From assembly GCF_012034245.1 (NCBI RefSeq), contig NZ_JAATEO010000015.1, positions 78,953 through 142,952 on the forward strand: DNA of 64,000 nt, given 5' to 3'. This DNA is from Micromonospora thermarum. Its GTDB lineage: Bacteria > Actinomycetota > Actinomycetes > Mycobacteriales > Micromonosporaceae. A program made the position numbers and the translations under genes. Within the stretch, counting starts at the first letter, position 1. Each line of letters starts with the position of its first letter. The notes under the pieces are model-generated. The model searched no databases. It had not been told where the DNA came from and saw nothing but the letters and a program-made list of their open reading frames with translations. Below are positions 43,986 through 52,042 of the stretch, one piece after another.

Positions 43986-44030
43986 TGTCAACCGGGGTTG
44001 ACATGCGGCAATCGTCAACGTAGGTTGACA
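43986..44030 (+). promoter_or_regulatory. Leaderless promoter with two palindromic operators
   Basis: Operator 1 is TGTCAACC-GG-GGTTGACA (43986-44003), whose last six bases form a consensus -35 (TTGACA). Operator 2 is CGTCAACG-TA-GGTTGACA (44013-44030), which covers the -10 box TAGGTT (44021-44026). Spacing between the boxes is 17 nt, and the ATG at 44033 falls at the expected transcription start. Operator centres are 27 bp apart. Confidence 0.8.
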
Positions 44031-44032
44031 GC

Positions 44033-44269
44033 ATGAGTCAGGCGACGGAACTCGCGGCGGCCGCCAGCAGCACCGACCCCCGGGTCGGGCTGCGCGCCGT
44101 CCGCGCGCTGCGCCGGCTTCTCGAGCGGCTCGAGGTGGTCCAGGTCGACAACGCCCGGCGGCAGGGCTGGTCCTGGCAGGAGATCGCCGACGCGCTCGAG
44201 GTCAGCCGGCAGGCGGTCCACAAGAAGCACGCCGGGCGGCCGGCGGTCGATCAATCCTGGGAGGCGTGA
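44033..44269 (+). CDS. Small HTH DNA-binding protein
   Basis: A 78-residue protein. Residues 44-68 form a helix-turn-helix (GWSWQEIADALEVSRQAVHK) preceded by an Arg/Leu-rich helix. It overlaps the following Clp-N gene (TGATG at 44267-44271), so the two are translationally coupled. Its promoter is covered by two palindromes, making it the probable autorepressor. From general knowledge, such HTH/Clp-N pairs recur in actinobacteria; their inducing signal is not known to me. Confidence 0.78.
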   Translation: MSQATELAAAASSTDPRVGLRAVRALRRLLERLEVVQVDNARRQGWSWQEIADALEVSRQAVHKKHAGRPAVDQSWEA

Positions 44270-44847
44270 TGTTCGAGCGGTTCACCGACCGGGCGCGCAG
44301 CGTGGTCAAGGGGGCGCGCGACGAGGCGCGCGCCGAGGGGCAACGCCCGGTCGGCACCGAGCACCTGCTGCTCGCGATGCTCGCCGACGGCGACAGCCTC
44401 GCGGTGCGGGTGCTGCGCGAGGCGGGCGTCACCGCCGACGACCTGCGGGCTCGGATCCAGCGGCACACCGCGCACACCAGCACCGGTCTCGCCGACGCCG
44501 ACGCCGCCGCGCTGCGCGAGATCGGCATCGACCTCGCGGCCATCGTCGCGCGCATCGAGGAGACGTTCGGCCCGGACGCGCTCCGCGAGGCGGAGCCGGC
44601 GCCGCGCCGCCGGTGGGGCCGTCGACGGTACGCGGGCGGGCCGTTCTCGGCGCGGGCGAAGAAGGTGCTGGAGTTGTCGCTGCGGGAGGCGCTGCGGCTG
44701 CGCCATTCGCACATCGGCACCGAGCACATCCTGCTCGGCCTGCTCCGTGAGGGCAACGGCCTCGCCGCGCTGGTGCTCACCGAGGCCGGTGTGAACCTCG
44801 ACGACCTCCGCCGCCGCGTCGAGACCGCTCTCCGCACGGCCGCCTGA
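44269..44847 (+). CDS. Stand-alone Clp N-terminal (ClpC N-domain) protein
   Basis: A 192-residue protein: one Clp-N repeat at about 1-60 (MFERFTDRARSVVKGARDEA, GTEHLLLAMLADG), a linker rich in Arg/Ala, and a second repeat at about 128-185 (FSARAKKVLELSLREALRLR, GTEHILLGLLREGNGLAALV). There is no AAA ATPase module, so it is an orphan N-domain protein that could bind ClpC substrates or arginine-phosphorylated proteins. The linker separates the repeats more widely than in ClpC. It is coupled to the HTH gene. Confidence 0.85.
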   Translation: MFERFTDRARSVVKGARDEARAEGQRPVGTEHLLLAMLADGDSLAVRVLREAGVTADDLRARIQRHTAHTSTGLADADAAALREIGIDLAAIVARIEETFGPDALREAEPAPRRRWGRRRYAGGPFSARAKKVLELSLREALRLRHSHIGTEHILLGLLREGNGLAALVLTEAGVNLDDLRRRVETALRTAA

Positions 44848-44871
44848 CCCGGGCGCGTCGCGAGAACGCGC

Positions 44872-44955
44872 ATGATCGCGCTCGATCCCGGATGTGGTGG
44901 CCTCGCCGCCGGCCCGATGCCACTACATCCGGGAAACAGCACGATCTTCGCGCGG
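44872..44955. repeat. Dispersed inverted-repeat element, copy 2
   Basis: Same plan as 32718-32800: outer ATGATCGCGCTCG and AGCACGATCTT, inner GGATGTGGTGG (44890-44900) and CCACTACATCC (44920-44930) with one mismatch. The outer right ends of the two copies are almost identical for 20 bp. It lies in the 243-nt gap after the Clp-N gene; the remainder of that gap shows no gene. Confidence 0.75.
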
Positions 44956-45090
44956 CGCGCCGGAGCGGACAGCCCCGGCGGCGAGCGGACAGCCCCGCCG
45001 CCGAGTGGCGGCGAACCGGTGGCGGCGGTGTTGAAACCTGGTTGTGGCGCTGCCGACCCGCTCGCGTGATGACTCGCTGAACCCGCGGCT

Positions 45091-46095
45091 GTGCTGCACA
45101 CTGACGCCGTGGATGCTGGAGAGGACAAGGGCGGGCTGCGGTCGGCCGTGGTGGTGAACCCGGTCAAGGTGGCCGATCCGGACGAGCTGCGCCGTACGGT
45201 CGACGACGTCCTCGCCGCCGCCGGCTGGCCCGAACCCCTCTGGTTCGAGACCACCGTCGACGACCCGGGGCAGGGCCAGACCGCGGAGGCCGTACGGGCC
45301 GGCGTGGACGTGGTCTTCGTCTGCGGCGGCGACGGCACGGTCATGTCCTGCGTCAGCGCGCTCGTCGGCACCGACGTGGCGCTCGCCGTCCTGCCGCAGG
45401 GCACCGGCAACCTGCTCGCGGCCAACCTGGGCCTCTCCAACGACCTCGCCGCCGGCCTCGGTGTGGCGATCGAGCGCGGCCGGCGCCTGCTCGACGTCGG
45501 GCAGGTGGAGGAACGGTACTTCACCGTGATGGCCGGCATGGGCTTCGACGCCCAGATGCTGGCCGCCACCTCGGAGACCACCAAGAAGCGGATCGGCTGG
45601 CCGGCGTACGTGGTGGGGGCCGCGCGGCACCTGCGGGACCGGCCGATGAGGGTCTCCATCCGCATCGACGACCAGCAGCCGCTCCGACGCCGGGCGCGGT
45701 CTGTCCTGGTCGCCAACGTCGGCCGGCTCCAGGGCGGCGTACGCCTGCTCACCGGCGCCGAGCCGGACGACGGCTACCTCGACGTCGCGGTGCTCACCCC
45801 GCGCACGCTGCGGCACTGGCTGGCGCTCGGCTGGGCGGTCGTCCGCCGGCAGGACCGGGTGCCCCGGATGGAGGTGTTCCGCGGGCGGCGGGTGGAGATC
45901 ACCAGCAACCGCCCGCAGCCCCGGGAGCTCGACGGGGACCTGATCGAGCCGGGTCGGACGCTGAAGGCGGAGATCCGGCGGCGGGCGCTGTGGTTGTGCG
46001 TACCACAGCCGGAGGAGGCACCGGACCTGGCGGTGGACGCCGACGCCGCCGGCGAGCGGGGCGAGCGGCTGGTCGAGGAGGCACGCCGTGAGTAG
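45091..46095 (+). CDS. Diacylglycerol kinase-family lipid kinase
   Basis: A 334-residue DAGK-catalytic protein with VVVNPVKV at the start, the nucleotide motif VFVCGGDGTVMSC and LPQGTGNLLAANLGL. These enzymes phosphorylate diacylglycerol or related lipids. The start could be GTG 45091 or GTG 45109; the latter would be leaderless after CACACT. Its end overlaps the next gene by 8 bp, and an envelope-related run follows (membrane protein, PAP2 phosphatase, EEP hydrolase), so a joint role in phospholipid turnover is plausible. Confidence 0.86.
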   Translation: MLHTDAVDAGEDKGGLRSAVVVNPVKVADPDELRRTVDDVLAAAGWPEPLWFETTVDDPGQGQTAEAVRAGVDVVFVCGGDGTVMSCVSALVGTDVALAVLPQGTGNLLAANLGLSNDLAAGLGVAIERGRRLLDVGQVEERYFTVMAGMGFDAQMLAATSETTKKRIGWPAYVVGAARHLRDRPMRVSIRIDDQQPLRRRARSVLVANVGRLQGGVRLLTGAEPDDGYLDVAVLTPRTLRHWLALGWAVVRRQDRVPRMEVFRGRRVEITSNRPQPRELDGDLIEPGRTLKAEIRRRALWLCVPQPEEAPDLAVDADAAGERGERLVEEARRE

Positions 46096-47089
46096 CACCC
46101 GGATCGTGCCGGAGACCCGGCTGATGGCGGACGAGGAGCTGTCCGCCGACGACGCCTGGCACACGCTGCGCCGGGAGGGCGGCTGGTGCCTGCTGCGGGA
46201 CGCGTTCATCCGGTTCCGCTACGGCGACGGCTTCAGCCACTCCCGCGCGTTCGCGTTGCAGCTGTGCCTGGCCGTGGTGCCGTTCCTGATCGCGCTGACC
46301 GGTCTGATCTCCGAGCTGGGCGTCGAGGAGGGCGGCCAGGTCGTCGCCGACACCGTGCTGGCGCTCTCCCCGGGCGCCAGCGACGAGGTGGTGGCGGAGC
46401 TGCTCGGGGAGGGCGAGCGCACCGAGGAGGTGGGCGAGCTGGCCCTGACCCTCGGTCTGCTCACCGGCCTGGTCGCGCTGACCATGACGATGGCGCAGAT
46501 CGAGCGGGGTGCCAACCGGATCTACGGCGTCGAGCGGGACCGCCCGGCGCTGTGGAAGTACGTACGCGCCGCCGTCCTGGCGCTCACCGCCGGCCTGCCG
46601 GCGCTGACCGGGTTCCTCATCCTGGTCGCGGGCGGGGCGATCGGCGACTCGGTGCAACGGCACTACGCGTGGGGCGAGGGCGCCCACGCCGTGTGGGACG
46701 TGGCGCGGTGGCCGCTCAGCCTGGGGCTGACCGTGCTGGCCGTCGCGGTGCTCTTCCGGCACGCGCCCCGACGCAACCAGCCCAGCCTCTCCTGGCTCTT
46801 CTTCGGGGCGGGGATCGCCACCGCGCTGTGGTGGCTGACCAGTCTCCTGCTGGCGGGGTACGTCGCCTGGAGCGACGACTTCAACCAGACGTACGGGGCA
46901 CTGACCGGCATGATGGCGCTGCTGCTGTGGGCCAACCTCACCGGCATGGCGCTCTTCGGCGGGCTGGCCTTCGCCGCGCAGTTGGAGGCGGTGCGGATCG
47001 GCGTCCAGGAGCCGGCCCAGCCCGACCTGTGGGAGCCCGAGGCCGACCGGATGGAGCTGCACGACACCGGTGAGATGACCTCGCTGTAG
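46088..47089 (+). CDS. YihY/virulence factor BrkB-family membrane protein
   Basis: A 333-residue membrane protein with six helices. After a cytoplasmic start it has the family opening FIRFRYGDGFSHSRAFALQL, then ANRIYGVERDRPALWKYVRA and the late segment YGALTGMMALLLWANLTGM. It begins at GTG 46088 within the lipid kinase gene, so it is coupled. YihY proteins are of uncertain function, with lipid transport or anion handling suggested for relatives. Confidence 0.85.
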   Translation: MSSTRIVPETRLMADEELSADDAWHTLRREGGWCLLRDAFIRFRYGDGFSHSRAFALQLCLAVVPFLIALTGLISELGVEEGGQVVADTVLALSPGASDEVVAELLGEGERTEEVGELALTLGLLTGLVALTMTMAQIERGANRIYGVERDRPALWKYVRAAVLALTAGLPALTGFLILVAGGAIGDSVQRHYAWGEGAHAVWDVARWPLSLGLTVLAVAVLFRHAPRRNQPSLSWLFFGAGIATALWWLTSLLLAGYVAWSDDFNQTYGALTGMMALLLWANLTGMALFGGLAFAAQLEAVRIGVQEPAQPDLWEPEADRMELHDTGEMTSL

Positions 47090-47159
47090 ATCAGGGCCCG
47101 GTGTACGGGAACCACCGATCGGGTAAAGCGCCACGCCAGGAGCTGAGAGGGAGGCTGCC

Positions 47160-48650
47160 GTGAGCGTGGTCACCGACCTGTTGCGCCGACCCCTGGGTCA
47201 TTTCACCGAGCGGACGCTGGCCGGTCTGGCGCTCGTCCTCGGCACCGGGGTCGGTTTCGGTCTGCTGCTGGCCCTGGTCCGGGTGAAGTGGACCCCGCTG
47301 TACGACGTCGACCACGGTGTCGCCGCCTGGCTCAACGACCTCGTGTCGCCGTACGGGCCGCTGGTGACCGTGCTCAACGCGCTCACCGACCTGGGCGGCC
47401 GGGCGGTGCTCATCTGGCTGATCTCGGTCGCCGTGGTCGGTCTGCTGATCCGCAGGCAGGGGCGGCTGGCGGTGTTCCTCATCGTGACCGGCGTCGGCGC
47501 GCTGATCCTGGACCCGGCGCTCAAGACGCTCGTCGACCGGCTGCGCCCCGAGGTGGAGGTGCCGATCGGGACGTACGCGGGGCAGAGCTTCCCCTCCGGT
47601 CACGCGCTCGGGTCGTTCGTCGCGTACGGTGCGCTGCTGCTGGTCTTCCTCCCGGCCATGTCGCCCCGCTGGCGGAAGCCGGCGATCGGCCTGGTCGCCA
47701 CGATCGTGGTGCTCATCGGGCTGACCCGGATCGCGCTGGGTGTGCACTTCGTCTCCGACGTGCTGGGCGCCTGGCTGCTGGGCGCGGCCTGGCTGGGCAT
47801 CGCCGCGTACGCCTTCCGCCTGTGGCGGCTGGAGCGCGGCCGGCCGGTGCCGGCGCTGACCGAGGGGTTGGAGCCGGAGGCCGCGCACGACGTGGCGCCG
47901 GCCCCCGACGAGGCGCACCTGCTGCCGCACCCGCGGGCGGCCGTCTTCGAGCTGATCGTCGGCTGGGTGATGGTGCTCGGCGCCCTCTACGGCTTCGGGA
48001 TGTTCGTCAGCTACTACGCCGGCGGGACGTTCTTCGCCACCCTCGACACCGACGTGCCGCGCTGGTTCGCCGAGCACCGGGCCCCGGCCCACGACGATCT
48101 TTCCTGGTGGTGGAGCAAGTTCGGCGACACGCACGCGATCCTGCTGATCTCGCTGGTCTTCTGCCCGCTGGTGCTCGCGGTCTGGCGGCGCTGGCGTCCG
48201 GTGCTGTTCGTCGCGCTGACCATGTTCGGCGAGCTGACCCTCTTCCTCGCCTCGGCCGCCGCCGTGGACCGGCCCCGGCCGCCGGTGGTGAACCTGGACG
48301 GGCCGATGCCGACGTCGTCCTTCCCGTCCGGCCACATCGCCGCCACCCTGTGCGTCTGGGTCGCCATCGCGATCATCACCTTCCCGCGCACCGACCGCTG
48401 GTGGCGCTGGGTGTTCGTGGTGCTGGCGGTGATCATGCCGGTCGGGGTGGCGGTGTCGCGGATGTACCGGGGGATGCACCACCCGACCGACTTCATGGGG
48501 GCGATCATCCTGTGCGCCCTCTGGGTGGGGCTGCTCTACTGGGTGGTCCGGCCGAACGAGGACCTGCGCGAGGGCAACCGGCCGGCGATCGAGTCGGAGG
48601 ACGTGCACACCCTCGACGACGAGCTGGCCAAGGCCGGCCGGGTGGACTGA
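47160..48650 (+). CDS. Membrane phosphatase with two PAP2 domains
   Basis: A 496-residue protein that contains two PAP2 phosphatase domains. Domain 1 has LKTLVDRLRPE, SFPSGHALGSFVA and LTRIALGVHFVSDVLGAW. Domain 2 has AAAVDRPRPPV, SSFPSGHIAATL and VSRMYRGMHHPTDFMGA. Each keeps the K/V-x6-RP, PSGH and SR-x5-H-x3-D motifs, so both may be active. About 12 membrane helices are expected. GAGGGAGG lies 5 nt before the GTG. It probably dephosphorylates lipid phosphates, in keeping with the lipid kinase two genes upstream. Confidence 0.88.
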   Translation: MSVVTDLLRRPLGHFTERTLAGLALVLGTGVGFGLLLALVRVKWTPLYDVDHGVAAWLNDLVSPYGPLVTVLNALTDLGGRAVLIWLISVAVVGLLIRRQGRLAVFLIVTGVGALILDPALKTLVDRLRPEVEVPIGTYAGQSFPSGHALGSFVAYGALLLVFLPAMSPRWRKPAIGLVATIVVLIGLTRIALGVHFVSDVLGAWLLGAAWLGIAAYAFRLWRLERGRPVPALTEGLEPEAAHDVAPAPDEAHLLPHPRAAVFELIVGWVMVLGALYGFGMFVSYYAGGTFFATLDTDVPRWFAEHRAPAHDDLSWWWSKFGDTHAILLISLVFCPLVLAVWRRWRPVLFVALTMFGELTLFLASAAAVDRPRPPVVNLDGPMPTSSFPSGHIAATLCVWVAIAIITFPRTDRWWRWVFVVLAVIMPVGVAVSRMYRGMHHPTDFMGAIILCALWVGLLYWVVRPNEDLREGNRPAIESEDVHTLDDELAKAGRVD

Positions 48651-48658
48651 CCGACCGC

Positions 48659-49459
48659 ATGCTGCGCGTGGCGACCTGGAACATCCGGACCGGCGGCCGG
48701 GACGCCGGCGGCGGGGACCGGCGGGACCTGATCGTCCGGGTCGTCACCGACCTGCGGCCGGACGTGCTCGCGATGCAGGAGCTGCGCGGCTTCGACGACC
48801 GCGCCCTGGCGGCCTTCGCCGGGCGGGTGGGGATGCGCGGGCACCTGGCCCGGTCGTGGTTCGCCCAGCCGGTGGCCGTGCTGGTCCGCCCGCCGCTGCG
48901 GGTGCTCGCCGCCGGCCGGGTACGCCGGCCGTTCCACCACGCCGCCGGGCGGGTCACGGTGGCCACCGACGCCGGGCCGCTGACCGTGTTCGGCACGCAT
49001 CTCAACCCGTACTCCGGCGGCCGGCGGCGGACGGAGGCCGACTGGCTGGCGGCGGCCGTGCGCCGGACCGCCGGCGAGCTGGTCCTGGTCGCCGGTGACC
49101 TGAACACCCTCGACCCGGCCGTCGACCACACCGAGCGCCTGGCCCGGCTGCCGGAGCTGTACCGGCGCCGGCACCTGCGCCGGGACGGCCGGATCGTGGA
49201 CACCCGTGCGGTCGGCCGGCTGCTGGACGCGGGCCTGGTCGACCTCTGGGCACGCGGCGGTTCACCGGAGCCGGACGGGTGGACCGTGCCGACCCGGCAG
49301 GGCGGGTCGGAGTTCGCGCCGACGCGCCTGGACTACCTGCTCGGCACGCCCGCCGTCGCCGCCGCGGCCGGCCCGGTGCGCGTGGTGCGCGGCGGCGACG
49401 CCGACCGCGCCTCCGACCACTACCCGGTCACCGCCGACCTGGACCTCGACCCGGCCTGA
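48659..49459 (+). CDS. Endonuclease/exonuclease/phosphatase (EEP)-family hydrolase
   Basis: A 266-residue EEP protein: RVATWNIRTGG at the start, AMQELRGF with the metal-binding Glu, FGTHLNPYSG, VAGDLNTLDP, and SDHYPVTADLDL at the end, which is the family's complete motif set. The family cleaves phosphodiesters or phosphomonoesters, including nucleic acids and sphingomyelin-like lipids. The ATG is 8 nt after the PAP2 stop with no clear ribosome site, so coupling is likely. It ends on a terminator hairpin. Confidence 0.85.
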   Translation: MLRVATWNIRTGGRDAGGGDRRDLIVRVVTDLRPDVLAMQELRGFDDRALAAFAGRVGMRGHLARSWFAQPVAVLVRPPLRVLAAGRVRRPFHHAAGRVTVATDAGPLTVFGTHLNPYSGGRRRTEADWLAAAVRRTAGELVLVAGDLNTLDPAVDHTERLARLPELYRRRHLRRDGRIVDTRAVGRLLDAGLVDLWARGGSPEPDGWTVPTRQGGSEFAPTRLDYLLGTPAVAAAAGPVRVVRGGDADRASDHYPVTADLDLDPA

Positions 49460-49478
49460 CCGGCGGCGACCGCCGGTC
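49458..49478. terminator. Hairpin terminator
   Basis: A 9-bp stem GACCGGCGG / CCGCCGGTC with a CGA loop overlaps the EEP stop codon and closes the plus-strand envelope operon. Confidence 0.7.
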
Positions 49479-49486
49479 GGGCCGCG

Positions 49487-49606
49487 TCAGAGGACCAGGT
49501 TGAGCAGCACGGTCAGGACGATCGACGCGACGACCGAGAAGAGGATCATCAGCAGGCAGCCGAGACCGCCGCCGGCCGGGCGGATCTCCGTGTTACCGAT
49601 GCGCAT
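49487..49606 (-). CDS. 39-residue single-helix membrane protein
   Basis: A short gene reading M-R-I-G-N-T-E-I-R-P then a Gly-rich turn and one hydrophobic helix (about residues 15-39). AGGTGA is about 7 nt before its ATG at 49606. The start overlaps the end of the alpha/beta hydrolase gene by 14 nt, as expected for a real downstream gene of that operon. Similar tiny proteins are common in Micromonospora; the function is unknown. Confidence 0.65.
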   Translation of the reverse strand: MRIGNTEIRPAGGGLGCLLMILFSVVASIVLTVLLNLVL

Positions 49607-50471
49607 GAGGAGTCACCTGTTCGTCAGAGGTCGGAGTCAGCAGCAGCCGGACCGCGTCGGCGACCTGGGCCGGGGCGGTGGTGGCGACATTGTGCGCGGC
49701 GCCGGGCACCACGACGTCGCGGGCGTGGGGCACGAGCCGGACCGCCTGTGACCGCCACCCGGCGGGTACCACCGGGTCGCGCGAGCCGGTCACCACCACG
49801 GTCGGCGCGGCGATCCGCACCAGGTCCGCCTCGATCGCGTTGCGCACCGAGTGGGTGAGGGTCGCGGAGACCCGCCAGGGACGGGCGTCCCACACGTCGC
49901 GGAGCAGGATGGGCGCCTGCAACGGCGCCTCCCGCAGCGTGTCCACCAGCCACCGTCCGATCTGGCCGCGCCGCGAACGCGCGACCGGGTCGCTGGTGGG
50001 ACCGGCCAGGACCACCGCGCGGACCACCTCGGGGTGCCGGGCGGCCAGCGCCGCCGCGACCTCCGCGCCGAACGAGTGGCCGAGCACGCAGACCGGCGGC
50101 ATCCGGTACGCGGCCAGCCAGGCGGCGAGGTGGTCGGCGTGCCGGGGCACGTCGTACGCGGAGCCCGGGCGCTCGGTCAGGCCGAAGCCGGGCAGGTCCG
50201 GCACGTACACGGGGTGGGTGTCGGCGAGCGCCACGGCGAGCGGGGTGAGGTACCGGTGCGAGACGGCGAGGCCGTGGACGAGCACGACCGGCGGGGCGCC
50301 GGTGCCCGGGTCGGCGCTGCGGCGGGTGTGCGTGCGGAGCCCGTCGACCAGCCGCCACTCGCTGGTGAGGCCGGCGGCGGGCCGGGGCGCGGCGAGGGCG
50401 AGGCGCAGCTCGGCGGGGCCGAAGCGTCCCGCCGCCGTCGGCAGGGGCCGCCGCAGCGGCGACGTCCTCAC
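49593..50471 (-). CDS. Alpha/beta-hydrolase fold protein
   Basis: A 292-residue hydrolase with oxyanion segment VVLVHGLAVSHRYL, nucleophile elbow GHSFGAE, a late Asp in TGSRDPVVP and the catalytic His in PGAAHNV. The GTG at 50471 overlaps the LLM oxidoreductase stop (GTGA), so the genes are coupled. An ester, lactone or epoxide substrate cannot be chosen from the sequence. Confidence 0.85.
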   Translation of the reverse strand: MRTSPLRRPLPTAAGRFGPAELRLALAAPRPAAGLTSEWRLVDGLRTHTRRSADPGTGAPPVVLVHGLAVSHRYLTPLAVALADTHPVYVPDLPGFGLTERPGSAYDVPRHADHLAAWLAAYRMPPVCVLGHSFGAEVAAALAARHPEVVRAVVLAGPTSDPVARSRRGQIGRWLVDTLREAPLQAPILLRDVWDARPWRVSATLTHSVRNAIEADLVRIAAPTVVVTGSRDPVVPAGWRSQAVRLVPHARDVVVPGAAHNVATTAPAQVADAVRLLLTPTSDEQVTPHAHR

Positions 50472-51430
50472 AGCTCCCGCAGGCGCGGCAGCAACTGCTC
50501 CTGCGCCCACTCCAGGAACATCGGCTGGCTCTCGCCGCCGACCTGCACGACCGCGACGTGGCTGAAGCCGGCGTCGACGAACGTCTTGAACGCCTCGACG
50601 TGCCGGTCGACGTCCGGACCGCAGGAGATGCTCTCGGCGACGTCCTCCTCGCGCACGAACTGGGTGGCGGCGGCGAAGGCGTCCGGGCCGGGCAGGTCAG
50701 CGTTGACCTTCCAGCCCAGCCCGAACCAGCGGAACTGGTCGTGCACGATCTTGCGGCACTCGGCCTCGTCCGGGCCGTAGCAGATGGCGACCTGGCCGTA
50801 GCGCGGCTTGCCGACGCCGCCGGCGTCGTCGTACATCTCGATGAGTTCGGGGAGCGGGTCGGTGGCGACCATCCCGTCGGCGTACTCGGCGGCGAGGGTG
50901 GCCGACTGCCGGCCGGAGGCGGCGACCGCCATCGGCACCGGCTGGTCCGGCCGGTCCCAGACGTACGCGTCGGGCACGTCGTAGTGGTTGCCGGAGAAGG
51001 TCAGCGTCTCCCCGTTCAACAGGGGCCGGATGATCTGGAGGGCCTCCTCGAACATCTCGTGCCGCTGCTGCACGTGCGGCCAACCGCCCACGACGTGCTC
51101 GTTGAGGTTCTCGCCCGCGCCCAGGCCCAGGGTGAACCGCCCGTCCGACAGCACTCCGACGGTGCTCGCCTTCTGTGCCACGACGGCCGGGTGGTAGCGG
51201 GCGATGGGGCAGGTCACGAACGACATCAGCTGCGCCCGCGCGGTGGCGTGGGCGACCGCGCCGAGAACCGACCAGGCGTACGGGGAGTGGCCCTGCGAGT
51301 CGAGCCAGGGGTAGTAGTGGTCGGACATGACGAGGTGGTCGAAGCCGGCCGCCTCGGCACGCACGGCGTAGTCGATCAGGTCTTTCGGACCGGCCTGCTC
51401 GCACATGAGTGTGTAGCCGACGTTGACCAT
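50468..51430 (-). CDS. LLM-class F420-dependent oxidoreductase
   Basis: A 320-residue luciferase-like TIM barrel of the F420-dependent G6PDH-related group: VGYTLMCEQAGPKDLIDYAV at the start, MSDHYYPWLDSQG, TCPIARYHPAVVAQ, GLGAGENLNEHVVG and the EMFEEALQIIRPLL helix. Such enzymes use coenzyme F420, which Micromonospora makes. ATG at 51430 has GAGGAGGGAC just before it. It leads an operon with the hydrolase and the tiny membrane protein. The substrate is unknown. Confidence 0.88.
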   Translation of the reverse strand: MVNVGYTLMCEQAGPKDLIDYAVRAEAAGFDHLVMSDHYYPWLDSQGHSPYAWSVLGAVAHATARAQLMSFVTCPIARYHPAVVAQKASTVGVLSDGRFTLGLGAGENLNEHVVGGWPHVQQRHEMFEEALQIIRPLLNGETLTFSGNHYDVPDAYVWDRPDQPVPMAVAASGRQSATLAAEYADGMVATDPLPELIEMYDDAGGVGKPRYGQVAICYGPDEAECRKIVHDQFRWFGLGWKVNADLPGPDAFAAATQFVREEDVAESISCGPDVDRHVEAFKTFVDAGFSHVAVVQVGGESQPMFLEWAQEQLLPRLREL

Positions 51431-51496
51431 GGTCCCTCCTCGTTCCGACCGGGCGGATCATCCCCGGATACCCCGGTCGGCGTGGGTCAACCCTGG

Positions 51497-51712
51497 CGGA
51501 TCACGGGCTGGACGGTGCGGTGGACGTTCGCCAACGGCCAGACGGTCAGCCAGTCCTGGAACGCGTCACTGACCAGCAGCGGGTCGGCGGTCACCGCCCG
51601 CAACGTGGACTGGAACGGCCGGCTGGGTGCCGGCGCCAGCACCAGCTTCGGCTTCATCGGCAGCTGGAACGGCACCAACGCCAGGCCCGCGGTGACCTGC
51701 ACCGCGAGCTGA
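51497..51712 (+). pseudogene. Remnant of a secreted glycoside hydrolase: CBM2 module only
   Basis: The frame reads a near-complete family 2 carbohydrate-binding module: ITGWTVRWTFANGQTVSQSW, NVDWNGRLGAGASTSFGF, SWNGT and the final V-T-C-T-A-S stop. The first 20-25 residues of the module, including the N-terminal Cys strand, and the entire catalytic part are missing, and no start codon or signal peptide precedes it. A strong terminator follows. It is the 3' tail of a lost cellulase- or chitinase-like gene. Confidence 0.8.
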
Positions 51713-51722
51713 TCGGTTCACC

Positions 51723-51754
51723 GGTGGCCGGGCCCGGACGCGGGCCCGGCCACC
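51723..51754. terminator. Hairpin terminator after the CBM2 remnant
   Basis: A perfect 13-bp stem GGTGGCCGGGCCC / GGGCCCGGCCACC with a 6-nt loop starts 11 nt after the CBM2 stop codon. Confidence 0.8.
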
Positions 51755-51892
51755 GCGCCCGGCCGCATCACGAGGGCTGCCGGGACGTGGGGCCCGGCCA
51801 CCGCTCCCGGCCCCATCACGCCGGCCGCCCAGTTCGTCGCGCACCGCTCGTCCCCAGGAGTCCTCGGCCGGGGCAGCCATACCCCTCCATCC

Positions 51893-52039
51893 CGGCCACT
51901 GTGTCACCGCGGCGAGCAGCGCCTCCTGCACCGCGTCCTCGGCGGTGGCGAAGTCGCCGAAGCGGCGGGCGAGCACGCCGAGGACCTGCGGCGCCAGGTC
52001 GCGCAGCAGGTCCTCGACGTCACGGTCAACCGTGTCCAG
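51893..52039 (-). pseudogene. Remnant of an ECF sigma factor (N-terminal fragment)
   Basis: Directly after the YCII-gene stop, the same frame reads D-T-V-D-R-D-V-E-D-L-L-R-D, then LAPQVLGVLARRFGDFATAE, DAVQEALLAAVTQWP. This is the region 2.1 start of the SigJ/SigG-like sigma factors that commonly follow YCII genes. No standard in-frame start codon precedes the fragment, and homology stops after TQWP; region 2.4 and region 4 are missing. The 3' part is lost, facing the truncated CBM2 gene. The 51755-51892 stretch between the two remnants holds nothing recognisable. Confidence 0.75.
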
Positions 52040-52042
52040 GTG

